From assembly GCA_016762995.1 (NCBI GenBank), contig JAESUT010000013.1, positions 2,953-25,972 on the forward strand: a stretch of DNA of 23,020 nt. Direction: 5' to 3'. The DNA comes from Gammaproteobacteria bacterium (GTDB lineage Bacteria > Pseudomonadota > Gammaproteobacteria > Pseudomonadales > Pseudohongiellaceae). This document shows positions 22,031 through 23,020 of the stretch, one piece after another. The position numbers were made by a program, and so were the translations under genes. Every line of letters starts with the position of its first letter. Position 1 is the first letter of the stretch. A model generated the notes under the pieces. That model worked only from the letters and a program-made list of their open reading frames with translations. It was not told the DNA's origin and searched no databases.

Positions 22031-23002
22031 ATGACGGAATTAATTAGCTCGGTGGCTAAACGTGCCAATGAACTGCACCCGATGGCAGCAAAGGTAGCCC
22101 GAGCATCCGCCCGGCAGAAGCCGTTGTGCGAATCTACGGCGGTACAAGCGCGTGCTATGCGTGAGGCGTTAGGTAATCCTTTCGCTCCGCCTAGTTGCGA
22201 GATGGAGAGTATTACGGACCATTGGTTGCCTAGCAGTGGTGGGCATCAGCTAAGGGTCAGGCGCTATCAGCCCAAGTTGTGTTCTACGGGATTGCAGCCG
22301 GCGCTGCTATTTTTTCACGGTGGTGGACATGTATTGGGCACCCTGGATGGGTACGACACAGTCGCTCAACAGTTGGCGAGATTGGGAAATTGCGTGGTAC
22401 TGTCGGTCGAATATCGCCTGGCGCCGGAAACCAAGTCTGCGGGAATCTACCAGGATGGCCTCGATGTCTATTCGTGGCTTCTACACTCAGGTGAAGAGCT
22501 AGGCATCGACTCGCGGCGTATCGCTATTGGTGGCGATAGTGCCGGTGGCAATATTTCGATAGCCGTTATGTTGCAATGTAAGCAGCTTAAGATCGCACAG
22601 CCTTGTTATCAAGTGCAGATATACCCTGGTATTGATTACCAAATGGGCTATCCATCAATCGAAGAATTTGCGGAAGGCTATTTCCTCACCAAAGCTGACA
22701 AGCAGTGGTTTCGAAGTCAGTTTCTGGAATCTGAAGAGCGTGCCAGCGATCCGTTAGTTTCATCGCTTCTGGCAGATCTTTCCGGCCTACCTTCGGCCTT
22801 AGTGATAACCGCTGGGTTCGACCCGCTTCGTGATGAGGGTGAAGCCTTTGCAATACGTCTGTCGGAGCAGGGGGTCGAAGTCGAGCACTTGTGCTACACA
22901 GATATGATTCACGCCTTCGTGTCTTTCGCAGGCGGAATTCCCGCTGGAATGGCAGCGCTAGAGAAAATTGGCAAAGAACTGCAGCGAGTATTCGCGGGCT
23001 AA
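22031..23002 (+). CDS. Alpha/beta hydrolase of the hormone-sensitive lipase (esterase, family IV) type
   Basis: The product has 323 residues from ATG 22031; AGG seven bases upstream favours this over an in-frame TTG at 22013. The oxyanion-hole motif is FHGGG at 95-99, the nucleophile is S170 in GGDSAGG, the acid is D264 in GFDPLRDEG, and the histidine is H294 in MIHAF. These define HSL-type carboxylesterases acting on short to medium acyl esters. There is no signal peptide. The gene lies 33 bases after the DUF4105 gene in the same direction, so they may be cotranscribed. The pairing of a predicted acyl-processing membrane protein with an esterase is suggestive only. Confidence 0.88.
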   Translation: MTELISSVAKRANELHPMAAKVARASARQKPLCESTAVQARAMREALGNPFAPPSCEMESITDHWLPSSGGHQLRVRRYQPKLCSTGLQPALLFFHGGGHVLGTLDGYDTVAQQLARLGNCVVLSVEYRLAPETKSAGIYQDGLDVYSWLLHSGEELGIDSRRIAIGGDSAGGNISIAVMLQCKQLKIAQPCYQVQIYPGIDYQMGYPSIEEFAEGYFLTKADKQWFRSQFLESEERASDPLVSSLLADLSGLPSALVITAGFDPLRDEGEAFAIRLSEQGVEVEHLCYTDMIHAFVSFAGGIPAGMAALEKIGKELQRVFAG

Positions 23003-23020
23003 GTTCTTGTCTGCTCAGAG

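Overview
The window looks like chromosomal sequence from a free-living, probably marine, gammaproteobacterium. The base composition is moderate (about half G+C in most genes). The gene content includes a TonB-dependent receptor, a YceI-family periplasmic protein, a sodium:solute symporter, a TfoX-domain protein, an NDH-2-like protein of the type fused to selenide, water dikinase, and an LPMO-like secreted copper-type protein. The taxon is inferred from gene content only. No rRNA, tRNA or CRISPR array was found.

Layout. (1) 1-926, minus: the N-terminal part of an FAD oxidoreductase of the SelD-fusion type, running off the left edge. It is divergent from a YceI-like gene (1213-1806) across a spacer with two palindromes. 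(2) A TonB receptor (minus, 1875-3917) converges on YceI with a shared terminator. Upstream of it lie a dispersed repeat (3999-4053) and a dead IS91-type transposase tail (4066-4287), then a DAO-type FAD oxidoreductase (4544-5755). (3) 5750-7849 is a visibly AT-rich block. It carries a class C beta-lactamase-fold serine hydrolase and a convergent GNAT acetyltransferase, and both edges carry a related ~70-bp palindromic repeat. A nested stem structure sits between the two genes. (4) 7904-10101, minus: an LPMO-like protein and an MFS transporter, separated by the second copy of the 3999-4053 repeat. (5) 10196-12420, plus: patatin-like lipase, PAT-like acetyltransferase, tiny lipoprotein and hotdog thioesterase, probably one operon. 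It converges on a HAD phosphatase/amidohydrolase pair (minus, 12424-14108). (6) 14347-17542: a sodium:solute symporter converging on a ThDP-dependent decarboxylase/synthase-like enzyme, then a divergent TfoX-domain protein and a secreted protein of an uncharacterised family. (7) 19237-20220, minus: an aldo/keto reductase, followed by a 361-bp spacer with an orphan terminator. Last come a DUF4105/Lnb-like membrane protein and an HSL-type esterase.

Most genes are single metabolic or envelope functions rather than one pathway. The two signals that go beyond ordinary annotation are the AT-rich island bounded by matching palindromic repeats, and a 55-bp element duplicated upstream of the TonB receptor and of the LPMO-like gene. 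The second could mean shared regulation of a receptor and a secreted metal enzyme, or a small mobile repeat.
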